From CAZVGZ01 sp964627605 (GTDB lineage: Bacteria > Latescibacterota > MWCZ01 > CAZVGZ01), in contig CAZVGZ010000023.1 of NCBI GenBank assembly GCA_964627605.1, positions 1-56,400 on the forward strand: a stretch of DNA of 56,400 bases. Reading direction: 5' to 3'. This document shows, piece by piece, positions 16,120-24,994 of the stretch; position 1 is the first letter of the stretch; each line of letters begins with the position of its first letter. The notes beneath the pieces are model-generated. The model was not told the origin of the DNA, did not search any database, and saw only the letters and a program-made list of their open reading frames with translations. Both the position numbers and the translations under genes were made by a program.

Positions 16120-17673
16120 ATGCCTGATCGTCCGAACTTTTTGATTATCTGCACCGACCAGCATCGCGCCGATCATTTAGGTTGCGACGGCAATTCAGCA
16201 ATAAAGACCCCCAACATCGACCAGCTCGCATCCCAGGGCGTCCAGTTCGACCGGGGCTACGTCAACTGCCCTCTGTGTATGCCCAGCCGAGCGACCATGT
16301 TTACCGGCATGACTCCCAGGGGCCACGGCGTAAGAACCAACGGAATACCGCTGGATGAACGGGTTCCAACAGTGCCAGGCGCGCTGTCCGACGCTGGCTA
16401 CACAACCGCTTCCATCGGAAAAATTCATCTTTCCAACATGGGCGTTCGTGATGACGCCACAGTAAGCGGTTTCGATCCGTATGATTTTCCAGAGATAGGC
16501 TCTTTGTGGCAGTCAGGCGAGGTCGATCATATCCCTACGCCCTACTACGGCCTGAACCACGTTGACATCACGTTGGGACACGGATCTGGGATACAGGGCC
16601 ACTACGCCAAATGGCTCGAAAAAGAGCATTCCGCCCAGTTTGAGACCATCATCACGCATGGAGTTGCACCACCACCGCTCGGTGCCGAAGCGTGCGGGAC
16701 ATATCAGATCGCCGAGGAGTATCACCATACTACTTATGTCGCTGACCGCACGGTCGACTATCTGGAGAACTATCGAAGCGACGACCCATATTTCCTGATG
16801 TGTTCGTTCCCTGATCCGCATCATCCCTACTACCCGCCAGAGCCGTGGGACCGGATGTACGGGATCGACGACGTTATCCCACCAGCAGCTCGCGAAGGAG
16901 AGCTTGAGGACCTCGCACCTTTTTTCACCGAGGTCTACAACGACTGCCCGCGCCTAAGCGGTCGCATCCGACCAACCAAGATGCCCGATGACCACCGCCT
17001 GGAGATTTTGGCGCATGTATACGGGATGATCTCGCTCATCGACAAACAAGTCGGACGCCTGCTCACAGCGCTCGAAGAGTCGGGCAAAGCAGACAATACG
17101 GTCGTTGTTTTCACCGCCGATCACGGCGATATGATGGGCGATCATGGTCTCCACAACAAAGGCCCGTTCCACTTTGAAGGCCTTCTTCGCGTACCGATGA
17201 TCTGGAGTTGGCCCGGTAGGTTTGAGAGTGGTGCCACGCTAGCGCTGGCCTCATTGCTCGATTTTGCGCCTACGGTGATGGATCTGGCTGGAGTTCCTAT
17301 TCCAGAGGGGCCTGGTTCGTCTGAAGCGATGCCAAGCCAACCTCCGCCATGGCCAGGGCGCTCCCTGACACCGGTTCTCAATGGCGACGACGACCATGTC
17401 CAGGAATCTGTTGTCGTGGAGAACGACGAGGACTATTTGGGATTGCGGCTAAGGACTCTGATAACCGCCACCCATAAAATCACGACTTATACCGGCCACA
17501 GAGGGGCAGAACCGTTTGGAGAGCTCTTTGATCTGGAGCGGGATCCCCAAGAGCTGTACAACCTGTGGGATCGCCAAGAGTGCGCAGGTCTCAGGCGAGA
17601 ACTGATCGAAAAACTCCATCATCGTCTGACTGAGACTGACATCGCCGTGCCCCGCCGTTTGGGACACGCTTAG
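16120..17673 (+). CDS. FGly-type sulfatase (arylsulfatase family)
   Basis: 517 residues with no signal peptide. The formylglycine motif Cys53-Met-Pro-Ser-Arg57 lies in LCMPSRATMFTG, matching C-x-P-x-R. The N-terminal metal site is CTDQHRADHLG (Asp13). The C-terminal metal motif is FTADHGDMMGDHG near residue 330. The substrate could be a sulfated polysaccharide or small sulfate ester. Maturation of Cys53 to formylglycine needs an active FGE or anaerobic SME, and neither is visible here; the SUMF1-domain protein at 42893 lacks the catalytic cysteines. It is a single gene between two terminator-like or decayed regions. Confidence 0.92.
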   Translation: MPDRPNFLIICTDQHRADHLGCDGNSAIKTPNIDQLASQGVQFDRGYVNCPLCMPSRATMFTGMTPRGHGVRTNGIPLDERVPTVPGALSDAGYTTASIGKIHLSNMGVRDDATVSGFDPYDFPEIGSLWQSGEVDHIPTPYYGLNHVDITLGHGSGIQGHYAKWLEKEHSAQFETIITHGVAPPPLGAEACGTYQIAEEYHHTTYVADRTVDYLENYRSDDPYFLMCSFPDPHHPYYPPEPWDRMYGIDDVIPPAAREGELEDLAPFFTEVYNDCPRLSGRIRPTKMPDDHRLEILAHVYGMISLIDKQVGRLLTALEESGKADNTVVVFTADHGDMMGDHGLHNKGPFHFEGLLRVPMIWSWPGRFESGATLALASLLDFAPTVMDLAGVPIPEGPGSSEAMPSQPPPWPGRSLTPVLNGDDDHVQESVVVENDEDYLGLRLRTLITATHKITTYTGHRGAEPFGELFDLERDPQELYNLWDRQECAGLRRELIEKLHHRLTETDIAVPRRLGHA

Positions 17674-17719
17674 GCGGTTGTCAGCAGACCGAGCTGTTTC
17701 TCCCCTTGCGTCTCAATTG

Positions 17720-18244
17720 ATGGCATCTGCGAACGTTCTAGTGGTGGACGATGATCCTGCGTTAATAGGTCTGGCTCGCTTGATGTTGGAAGAGTGCGGC
17801 TGTTTAGTGTTGATCGGCATCAAAGAGCGTAAGAAGAAATCGGCACCGCCCAGTAGAGGGGGGTGCGTGTAGGTGATTCTGGGGCTGGAACATGATCCTG
17901 GTTGCTGTACAAGACGAATCGGCTCGACGCGAACTGACCACAGCCATTCAGGCTTTAAGTGAGGACGCCACGGTCTGCACCGACGGCAGTTCTGCGTGGG
18001 CGGCTGCCCAAGAAGGCGACTATCCCATCATCCTTCTCGACTGGGATCTGCCCGATATAGAATCCCTCGGATGAACGGCGATCAAGCCTATCGTGAAATG
18101 CGCAAAATCCGATCTGACGTGAAAATTATTCTCTCCAGCGGCTACAGCGAACAAGACGCTGTGAGCCGGTTCGATGAGGATGGGCTGTCGGCATTTGTGC
18201 AGAAGCCGTGTCAGATTCAGACTCTCGTGGAGCGGATTAGCTAG
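17720..18244 (+). pseudogene. Mosaic, broken response-regulator receiver
   Basis: Three pieces are visible. From ATG 17720, NVLVVDDDPALIGLARLMLEE is the acidic N-terminus of a receiver, ending in nonsense and a stop at 17872. From 17892, MILVAVQDESARREL through YPIILLDWDLPD is the N-terminal half of a different receiver, stopping at 18074. From about 18062 in the first frame, MNGDQAYREMRKI, VKIILSSGYSEQDAV and FVQKPCQIQTL form the C-terminal half of a hybrid-kinase-type receiver. Pieces 1 and 3 share a frame and together would make one domain lacking its middle, which is replaced by piece 2. It was most likely the C-terminus of a hybrid histidine kinase now lost. Confidence 0.7.
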
Positions 18245-18296
18245 GTGATCCAAAACTGAGCGTCCGGTGCGGTTCGAGAAAAAGGAGATTCCACAT

Positions 18297-19364
18297 TCAC
18301 ACCGAGACAGTAATCTCAGTGCCTGATCTCTTAGCCCAATCAACCAAAGCCTCCACGACCTCCTCGTGAGTGCTCAGTCTGAAGATCTCTTTTCGCAGCA
18401 ACGACGCCCCACGAAGCCCTTTGCTATAGTGGCTCCAGTGTTTGCGCATCTCCCTTATCCCGATCTGCTCGCCCCTCTCTTTGAGCAGTTCCACCTGATG
18501 GGCCAACCCCTGTGCTAGTCGCTCGTGAGGCGAAGGGGTGTAAACCGGTAGCCCCATCGCCATCCTGTTGATATTCATAAAAAGCCACGGGTTGCCCTGT
18601 GCAGCGCGCCCCACCATAACAATGTCGCATCCGGTCTGCTCAATCATCTCAAACGCATCCTCCGGCGCAAACACGTCTCCGTTGCCGATCACGGGAATTC
18701 CTACAGCCTGTTTCACATCGCGAATCACATCCCACATCGCATCCCCAGAGAACCCCATCTTCTGAGTCCTTCCGTGGACAGCCACCGCAGCCGCTCCATT
18801 GTCCTCGCAGATATTGGCGATCTCAACCGCGTTTATCTCGTTCCATCCAGCCCTGATCTTGGCCGTCAAGGGCGCTTCTTGTACCGCGTCAGCAGCGGCG
18901 CGGACGATCTGTCCTAACAGTTTGGGGTTTTTAAGCAACGCACTTCCAGCGTTGCGTTTGGTGACCTTTTTTACCGGGCATCCAAAATTGATGTCTACGA
19001 TGTCAAATCCCTGCTCCTCTACGATAGCTGCTGCATCAGCCACTACCCCAGGATCGGAGCCAAAGACTTGCGCCCCGATAGGCCTTTGATCGTCCTCGAA
19101 ATGCAGCAGTCGCCGTGTTCTGTCGTGCGCCCTTACAAGGCCGTCGGAGCTGACAAATTCGGTGTACACAGCCGACGCGCCGTAGCGCCTGGCGATCGAC
19201 CGAAAGTAGTAGTCACAGATGCCCGCCATGGGAGCCAAAACCGCATGTCCGCATATGGCGACGCCGCCTATGTACGTCACGCGATCCTGTTTTGCCGCAA
19301 CATCATAGGTCTCAGCAATAGAGGGTGGAGTAAGGAGTTTTTCTTTGATGTCGTCGAATGGCAT
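18297..19364 (-). CDS. tRNA-dihydrouridine synthase (DusB-like)
   Basis: 355 residues from ATG 19364; the longer open frame overlaps the upstream gene and is rejected. FMN-dependent TIM barrel reducing uridines in tRNA D-loops. Signatures are LAPMAGICDYYFR at the first strand, the catalytic-cysteine motif INFGCPVKKVTKRNAGSAL, AAVAVHGRTQ, VIGNGDVF, and MVGRAAQGNPW (phosphate-binding loop). The C-terminal helical tRNA-binding domain follows (REMRKHWSHYSKGL). It is the last gene of a minus-strand translation-related block. Confidence 0.93.
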   Translation of the reverse strand: MPFDDIKEKLLTPPSIAETYDVAAKQDRVTYIGGVAICGHAVLAPMAGICDYYFRSIARRYGASAVYTEFVSSDGLVRAHDRTRRLLHFEDDQRPIGAQVFGSDPGVVADAAAIVEEQGFDIVDINFGCPVKKVTKRNAGSALLKNPKLLGQIVRAAADAVQEAPLTAKIRAGWNEINAVEIANICEDNGAAAVAVHGRTQKMGFSGDAMWDVIRDVKQAVGIPVIGNGDVFAPEDAFEMIEQTGCDIVMVGRAAQGNPWLFMNINRMAMGLPVYTPSPHERLAQGLAHQVELLKERGEQIGIREMRKHWSHYSKGLRGASLLRKEIFRLSTHEEVVEALVDWAKRSGTEITVSV

Positions 19365-19395
19365 ATCTAGACGTTTGGGAATGGTTGTTGGGCGG

Positions 19396-19998
19396 CTAAA
19401 TGTCGGCTCTCTTGACGCCGCTGACCGAGTCTCTAAAGCGGTCGTCCAGCGATGCGATAATCCGCCTTCCCAGGTCAATCGCTGACGCTGCCTCCGTCCG
19501 GCTGACCTTGCCACCATAGACAGCCTGATTTAGGACGCCCATCAGTTCGCGGAGCGTGCCAACTTCGTCGGCGGTTAATATTTGTTTCGTGTCCAGTATT
19601 TTAAGAAGTTTCGCTGTCTGTACTCGCTCAATCTCGCCGCCGCTCTCTGAAACCAACGATCTGACTCGGTTTTCTATGTCAATACGAAGCCCCGCCAAGG
19701 CAACCGCTGGAGCCTCATCAATAAGAGCCATATAGCTAGGTTGAGGTCTGTCTGCTTTTGGCGTTTTGAGCATCCCCGCCTCTGTGGCTTTCTCCTGCAC
19801 CCTACCAATATCTCTGGCAATAACCTCAACTCCTGGAAGCTTGATTTTCGAAAAAATCTGCGCGAGCCAGGGTAACATGGCGATGAGCATAAACACGGTG
19901 GTCGTAGCGTCGAACTTCATCCAAAAGTGGTTGATGCAGCCCAACGAGATCGCGATGATTGAGATCGCAAAATGTAGCAGAAAGCGTCGTATTACCAT
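19396..19998 (-). CDS. Membrane protein with DUF4145-like domain
   Basis: 200 residues. Two N-terminal membrane segments (about 5-24 LLHFAISIIAISLGCI and 32-50 TVFMLIAMLPWLAQI) are followed by a cytoplasmic helical region. Residues about 90-195 resemble DUF4145: the opening APAVALAGLRIDIE, the motif LRELMGVLNQAVYGG, and the closing AIDLGRRIIASLDD. DUF4145 is often attached to defence or nuclease proteins, but no such partner is next to it. It lies 31 bases upstream of dus. Confidence 0.55.
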   Translation of the reverse strand: MVIRRFLLHFAISIIAISLGCINHFWMKFDATTTVFMLIAMLPWLAQIFSKIKLPGVEVIARDIGRVQEKATEAGMLKTPKADRPQPSYMALIDEAPAVALAGLRIDIENRVRSLVSESGGEIERVQTAKLLKILDTKQILTADEVGTLRELMGVLNQAVYGGKVSRTEAASAIDLGRRIIASLDDRFRDSVSGVKRADI

Positions 19999-20031
19999 CT
20001 CAGATAAGTTGATTCAACCAAGCTTGACTAA

Positions 20032-20751
20032 TCATATCTCGCCCAAATGGTGCATCAAGAGCGCCATCGTGGCAGTAACCGCCGTCTCTGTCCTCAACCG
20101 CCTTGGACCAAGGTCCAGCAACAACGCTCCGTTCTCAACGCAGTTGGCCATCTCACTGTCGTGAAGCCCACCTTCCGGGCCGATTAGCAGCGTCACATGG
20201 CGGCTATCAGTCGGTAGCTGTTCCAGAGCATCGGGTTCGCCGCCTGGATGCGCTACGACAAACCGCTCGCCTTCACTCAGACTATCAATCACGTCGTTTA
20301 GCTGCGAAGGTTCGTGCACTATTGGCGCGTACCCACGTCTGCACTGCTTGGCCGCTGCCGCCGCGATGTTACCCCACCGACCAAGCCGCTGCTGAGACGG
20401 AGGTTTGATGACGGTATGGTGTGTCTGTACCGGAATGATCCTCGACACGCCCAGTTCCACAGCTTTTTCGATGGCGGTCTCATAGCGTGGGCCTTTGATT
20501 AACGCCGCTACGAGGGTCACATCCGCAGTGGGTTCGTTCCAGTCGGTAAATGTCTCCAGTATCAGAGCCTGAACCCGTTTTTTGGAGATGAACTCCAGCA
20601 CAGTTCTGTAGCCGTTGCCTTCGCCGTCTATAACAAAAACCTCATCGCCGATCGACCTTCGGGCGGATTGGGCGGCGTGGTACGCCTCGTCCCCCTTGAA
20701 CACTATGCTCCCGTTGCGGATGTCTTTGCGGTCGGCAAGGTAGCTCGACAT
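20032..20751 (-). CDS. rsmE: 16S rRNA m3U1498 methyltransferase
   Basis: 239 residues, the usual length. An N-terminal PUA-like domain is followed by the SPOUT trefoil-knot domain. Key motifs are LLIGPEGGL (AdoMet loop) and LDLGPRRLRTETA, the knot signature of RsmE. It modifies U1498 near the decoding site of the 30S subunit. It lies 12 bases downstream of prmA, a common pairing. Confidence 0.95.
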   Translation of the reverse strand: MSSYLADRKDIRNGSIVFKGDEAYHAAQSARRSIGDEVFVIDGEGNGYRTVLEFISKKRVQALILETFTDWNEPTADVTLVAALIKGPRYETAIEKAVELGVSRIIPVQTHHTVIKPPSQQRLGRWGNIAAAAAKQCRRGYAPIVHEPSQLNDVIDSLSEGERFVVAHPGGEPDALEQLPTDSRHVTLLIGPEGGLHDSEMANCVENGALLLDLGPRRLRTETAVTATMALLMHHLGEI

Positions 20752-20763
20752 CTCGATAACCCC

Positions 20764-21636
20764 CTAAGCCGTCATACAGACGGCCACCCAAGAGTGGTCT
20801 ATCATCTCATCGTGCAGCTCTTCAACTCGGCGTACCCGCCATCCAACCCCTTCCATATGCTCCTTGAAGCCGCCGAGTTCCCGCTTGAGCACGCCGGATA
20901 GTACCGCTATGCCGTTGGGGCTGACACGTCTGTAGAGTTCGGTTGCCATCTCGCAGAGCGGGTCCGCCTCAATATTTGCGACTACCAAGTCAAATCGACG
21001 TTCGGGGCAGGTCTCGATACTCCCGATAACCAGCTCAATCCGGTCGGAGACGCCGTTGTAATCAATATTCTCCTTGGCGCAGACGACCGCTTTCCCATCA
21101 ATCTCCACCGCAACCACCTGCGAGGCACCGAGCTTCGCCGCAGCGATACTTAGAACCCCAGACCCAGCGCCGACATCGAGGACCGATACCCCCCTTTTGA
21201 CCGATCGCTCTATCGCTTCCAGACTTAGCCTGGTGGTTGCGTGCGAGCCGGTGCCGAAGGCCATTTTGGGGTTGATTACGATCGGCAGACGTGCATCGCT
21301 AGCAGGCTGCTGCCACGGTGGAAGGACGACGATACGTCGCCCGACATCTATCGCCGAAAACTGCTCGCGCCACGATACTTCCCAATCTTCATCAGGTATC
21401 GCCCCTGGCTCGACATCGCCAGGCACACCCTCGTTCTTAAGGAACTCTTCAACACGCTTGGCGATCTGATGCAGATCATTTTCAGCACCGAAATATGCTT
21501 TCAGCATCACCGGGTCGTCACCAGTGGTGACGATGCCCAGTGTTCCAAGGTCAGACAGCAGATCGCTCACCTGAGCTTCCAGCCTGACAGGCGTCTCAAC
21601 CGCTACGGTCCGCCACCATACCTCACTCATCGTCAT
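20764..21636 (-). CDS. prmA: Ribosomal protein L11 methyltransferase
   Basis: 290 residues. The N-terminal substrate-recognition domain is followed by a Rossmann methyltransferase with DVGAGSGVLSIAAAKLGA (motif I), VVAVEID, and the post-motif VANIEADPL, a variant of the PrmA NxxA/P active-site segment. It trimethylates L11 lysines and the N-terminus. It overlaps the upstream dehydrogenase by 14 bases and is followed by rsmE. Confidence 0.93.
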   Translation of the reverse strand: MTMSEVWWRTVAVETPVRLEAQVSDLLSDLGTLGIVTTGDDPVMLKAYFGAENDLHQIAKRVEEFLKNEGVPGDVEPGAIPDEDWEVSWREQFSAIDVGRRIVVLPPWQQPASDARLPIVINPKMAFGTGSHATTRLSLEAIERSVKRGVSVLDVGAGSGVLSIAAAKLGASQVVAVEIDGKAVVCAKENIDYNGVSDRIELVIGSIETCPERRFDLVVANIEADPLCEMATELYRRVSPNGIAVLSGVLKRELGGFKEHMEGVGWRVRRVEELHDEMIDHSWVAVCMTA

Positions 21637-22621
21637 CCCACACGATCAATCCTTCCAACATCTCCTGCGGGCTTTCGAGAAGGAGTCTGTAGAGCTTTGC
21701 ATCGTTGGCCGCTGATTCTCTGTGGGAGATCAGAGGCAAAACATCGACGCGCCCGGTTTCCAGGATTTTGAGCTCTGAGCGAAGCCCATCGCCTCCGCCC
21801 CAGCCGCACGGGGAATGCGGCGTAAGCTCGTTGTGATGTGCATCGTCATAGTAGAACGCAATGTCGCCTGGGTACCAGCTCTGAAAAGCGAAACGCGCTC
21901 TGTGGGCGCAAAGCTTCATCGCTGTAGGCACTACATCGGGGTTTCCTGTCACCTCAATCACCACGTCAGCGCCCTCGGGTTTCACTTCTTTTGGCGCGGT
22001 CACAGTGTCAACCTTTGACGCGTTAATCGCCTGAGTCGCACCACCGGTCCGGGATAACTCCAACCGCCTGTCGTCCAGATCAATCGCGACAACATCAGCG
22101 CCTCTGTCAAGAGCTAGCCGGACGGCGCGCTGTCCAATAACGCCCTGTCTAACCACCACAACCAACTCGCCTGGTTTTGGTGAGGTCAACCCTATCCCCT
22201 GCATGGCCACGGCTATCAACCACGCGAACGCTGCGGCGTCGTCGCTCACACTATCGGGGATTATCTCGGTCCAGGATGCTTTGTAGACTGTCGGGCTGAT
22301 GTGTGCGGAGCCGCAGCCTTCGTTATAGCCTTGAGGTAGGTGCGACCTTCCCGCTGTAACTCGCTGTCCGACTTGGCGTCCTTCAACCCCACCGCCCACC
22401 TCTTCTATCACTCCGACGCTCTGATAGCCTGGAACGCACGGAAACACCACTTCTGGCCTCTGTCCCAACAGTACATACCGCTCGGTTCCCGTACTTATCG
22501 CAGAGCGTGTCAACCGCACCCCGACGTTGGTACTACCGACGGTACTACCGACAGGCGGCGTATCTAGCTCTCTCACCTCGCATTTTCCAGGAGATGGGAA
22601 AGTCACTGCGATGGATCTCAT
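21623..22621 (-). CDS. Zinc-type medium-chain dehydrogenase (MDR family)
   Basis: About 332 residues from ATG 22621 (a start at 22657 is also in frame). A GroES-like N-terminus with SAISTGTERYVLLG and VPGYQSVGVIEEVG precedes a Rossmann domain. The nucleotide loop reads RQGVIGQRAVRLA, with Arg in place of the first Gly of GxGxxG. The pattern recalls the BchC/threonine-dehydrogenase-like branch that handles polyols or sugar derivatives. A 12-base tandem repeat near 22531 encodes VGSTVGST. It is unlike the translation genes around it and its substrate is unknown. Confidence 0.8.
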   Translation of the reverse strand: MRSIAVTFPSPGKCEVRELDTPPVGSTVGSTNVGVRLTRSAISTGTERYVLLGQRPEVVFPCVPGYQSVGVIEEVGGGVEGRQVGQRVTAGRSHLPQGYNEGCGSAHISPTVYKASWTEIIPDSVSDDAAAFAWLIAVAMQGIGLTSPKPGELVVVVRQGVIGQRAVRLALDRGADVVAIDLDDRRLELSRTGGATQAINASKVDTVTAPKEVKPEGADVVIEVTGNPDVVPTAMKLCAHRARFAFQSWYPGDIAFYYDDAHHNELTPHSPCGWGGGDGLRSELKILETGRVDVLPLISHRESAANDAKLYRLLLESPQEMLEGLIVWDDDE

Positions 22622-22657
22622 CGCGGGCTCCGAGTGTGGGGCGAACACCGTACGCAA

Positions 22658-22684
22658 AAAGAGCGGCCACCTGGGCCGCTCTTT
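22658..22684 (-). terminator. Intrinsic terminator after rpmA
   Basis: A perfect 11-base-pair inverted repeat, AAAGAGCGGCC / GGCCGCTCTTT with a 5-base loop. On the minus strand it is followed by a T tract (CTCTTTTTG). It ends the rng-rplU-rpmA transcript 43 bases after rpmA and 37 bases before the dehydrogenase start. Confidence 0.8.
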
Positions 22685-22726
22685 AACATCTGACGCGATC
22701 TTATCGCCCCCAAGTTCTGTAAGGTT

Positions 22727-22981
22727 CTACTCTGGGGCGTAGACACTCATGTATTTGCGGCCGCCGGAGTTCTCGAATTTTACCTGACCGTCTATCGTTG
22801 CGAACAGTGTGTCGTCCCGGCCTCGGCGTACACCCAAACCAGGGTGAAATCTGGTTCCTCGTTGACGCACCAGTATCGACCCTGCACCAACCTGTTCGCC
22901 ACCATAGGTCTTGATGCCAAGCATCTGCGGATTTGAGTCGCGGCCGTTTCTTGAACTGCCGACGCCTTTTTTGTGCGCCAT
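22727..22981 (-). CDS. rpmA: 50S ribosomal protein L27
   Basis: 84 residues, the standard length. MAHKKGVGSSRNGRDSNPQ, GGEQVGAGSILVRQRG and DDTLFATIDGQVKFE are diagnostic. Located in the 50S subunit near the peptidyl-transferase centre. It follows rplU by six bases and precedes a strong terminator. Confidence 0.98.
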   Translation of the reverse strand: MAHKKGVGSSRNGRDSNPQMLGIKTYGGEQVGAGSILVRQRGTRFHPGLGVRRGRDDTLFATIDGQVKFENSGGRKYMSVYAPE

Positions 22982-22987
22982 CTGAGC

Positions 22988-23311
22988 TTACTCCTTCGCG
23001 GCGACCAGTATATCCTTTACGATCACATCTGTATAGGCCTGACGATGGCCACGGCGTCGTCTATGGTGTTTGCGCCTGATTTTTTTTACGTGTGTTATCT
23101 TGTCTGAAAGTCCGTGCTCGACGACCTCAAGCTCTACAGAGGCACCCTCGACCAACGGGTTGCCTACTGTAATCGAATCGCCGTCGGACAGAAGGAGGAC
23201 CGTATCAACAGTAGTCACCGATCCCGGTTCTTGGGAGAGTCTCGGCACGCGCACAGCTTCGCCTGGGCTTACACGGGTCTGCTCACCTGCTACAGTCACT
23301 ATTGCGTACAT
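22988..23311 (-). CDS. rplU: 50S ribosomal protein L21
   Basis: 107 residues from ATG 23311 (MYAIVTVAGEQTRV), the usual L21 start and length; a longer frame to 23362 adds non-homologous residues. The signature KKIRRKHHRRRRGHRQAYTDVIV near the C-terminus binds 23S rRNA. It forms the conserved rng-rplU-rpmA order. Confidence 0.96.
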   Translation of the reverse strand: MYAIVTVAGEQTRVSPGEAVRVPRLSQEPGSVTTVDTVLLLSDGDSITVGNPLVEGASVELEVVEHGLSDKITHVKKIRRKHHRRRRGHRQAYTDVIVKDILVAAKE

Positions 23312-23410
23312 GTGCCACTCTCCAAAATTATCGAAACGATCCAGTCGCCCCGACCATCTCAACGCCTTCGCTGATAGGCTTCAAAGAATACGAACTACGG
23401 CACCCTGCGG

Positions 23411-24994
23411 TCAACCCACATATTTGTCGGTGATCTCTTCTTCAGTCGATGCGCTGTAGAATCTGAAATCTTCGAGGATCATGTCGGGTTCGCGATCTAT
23501 ATCGACGCGCATCCTGGTCGCCCGTCGCAGTGTTTTCAATCTTCGGCCATGGTTCTCTTCTAAATACTCCGCAGCATCGGGGTGCAGTTCCAAAATAACA
23601 CGTCGCTCTTCGCCCTGAACCCTGGCACGTTTGAGCCACCGCTCAACCTTGGTGACCGTGGTGTCGATCCCCTGCACCCGGCCCTGTCCGTCGCATGTCG
23701 GACACGGCTCGCTAAATGTGTGTAAGAGCGACGGACGCACCCTCTGGCGAGTCATCTCCAGAAGCCCAAATTCGCTAATCTCGGACGCGACGTCTGTGCG
23801 AGCTCTGTCCCTGCTCATCGCTCTTACGAACGAATCCCACAGTTTGCGACGGTTGGAATGGAGCATCATGTCGATGAAATCCACAACGATGATGCCGCCA
23901 ATATCCCTGAGCTTCAGTTGCCGCGCCACCTCTGTAGCGGCGGCCATATTCACACTGAAGATCGTCGCCTCTTGGTTGGCGTGCCCAACATAGCGGCCAC
24001 TGTTTACATCGATGGTGACCATGGCCTCTGTGTGGTCGATTACCAGGAAGCCGCCCTGCGAAAGTGGCACCCGCCGGTTGGTGGCTTTTTCAATCTCATC
24101 TTCGATCTTGTAGTAATCGAAGATCGGCTCAGTCTCGTTGTGGACGTGGACCCGGTCGCGAAGTTGGGGGGCGGTGTCCCTCAAGTACGACAGAATCTCT
24201 TTGCTGTCGCGCCTGCTGTCTATCACGACGCGTTCGATGTCGTCGCTAAAAAGGTCACGAATCAGTCCTGACGTCATCCCTAGCTCCGAATGGAGTAGCG
24301 AGGGTGGGCGCACTCTCCGCGCCCGGTGGCGCACCTGATCCCAAGTTTTGGTGAGCCGTTTGATGTCGCCTGTCAACTCGTCTGCACCATGGCCCTGCGC
24401 AACAGTTCTGACTATCAGACCACATCCGTCGGGTTTCAGCGGGCGAGCTAAGTCTCGCAACCGTCTCTTCTCTTGAAGGCTGTCCATTTTTCTGGACACA
24501 CCGAGAAGTGATCCTCCCGGCATCAGCACGGAGAATCGCCCAGGTAGGGAAAGCTGAGAGCTTACCCTGGGGCCTTTGGTGTTGATCGGCTCTTTGGTTA
24601 CCTGTACCAGTATCTCCTGGCCACGTTTCAGCAGGTTCTGGATCGGTTTGAAAGATCTGCGACGACCTTTTTGAGGGCCTCCGCTGTCCACAACCTCACC
24701 ATCAGGGTCAAGGAGGTCCTCCATGTCGTTGTAGTCCACATCGCTTACATGAAGGAACGCTGCTTTCTGCGTTCCTATGTCCACGAATGCGGCCTGCATC
24801 CCCGGTAGGACTGAGGCTACCGTGCCCTTGTAGATGTTGCCCAGAGTTCGTTCGTTCTCGGGTCGGTCGACCAGCAGCTCGGTGAGCTGCCCGTCTTCCA
24901 ATATCGCCACACGAGTTTCCTGGCTGGCGACGTTGATGATGATCTCGCGCTTCAAAACTAACTTCTCCCTTCCGATCCCTATTATATCGGGCAT
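23411..24994 (-). CDS. rng: Ribonuclease E/G family endoribonuclease
   Basis: 527 residues, RNase G size, with no long C-terminal degradosome scaffold. The order is: N-terminal S1 domain (GNIYKGTVASVLPGMQAAFVDIG), 5'-sensor/RNase H-like region, DNase I-like catalytic domain with MVTIDVNSG and IIVVDFIDM (metal-binding aspartates), and the Zn-link motif CPTCDGQGR. It processes 16S rRNA 5' ends and mRNAs. The start near 24994 is ATG; an Arg-Gly-Lys-rich insert follows the S1 domain. Clustered with L21 and L27 as in many bacteria. Confidence 0.95.
   Translation of the reverse strand: MPDIIGIGREKLVLKREIIINVASQETRVAILEDGQLTELLVDRPENERTLGNIYKGTVASVLPGMQAAFVDIGTQKAAFLHVSDVDYNDMEDLLDPDGEVVDSGGPQKGRRRSFKPIQNLLKRGQEILVQVTKEPINTKGPRVSSQLSLPGRFSVLMPGGSLLGVSRKMDSLQEKRRLRDLARPLKPDGCGLIVRTVAQGHGADELTGDIKRLTKTWDQVRHRARRVRPPSLLHSELGMTSGLIRDLFSDDIERVVIDSRRDSKEILSYLRDTAPQLRDRVHVHNETEPIFDYYKIEDEIEKATNRRVPLSQGGFLVIDHTEAMVTIDVNSGRYVGHANQEATIFSVNMAAATEVARQLKLRDIGGIIVVDFIDMMLHSNRRKLWDSFVRAMSRDRARTDVASEISEFGLLEMTRQRVRPSLLHTFSEPCPTCDGQGRVQGIDTTVTKVERWLKRARVQGEERRVILELHPDAAEYLEENHGRRLKTLRRATRMRVDIDREPDMILEDFRFYSASTEEEITDKYVG

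Noticed and set aside
18297..19517. Long form of the tRNA-dihydrouridine synthase
   Set aside because: The extra 51 residues overlap the DUF4145-like gene in another frame and lack homology; ATG 19364 fits the family.
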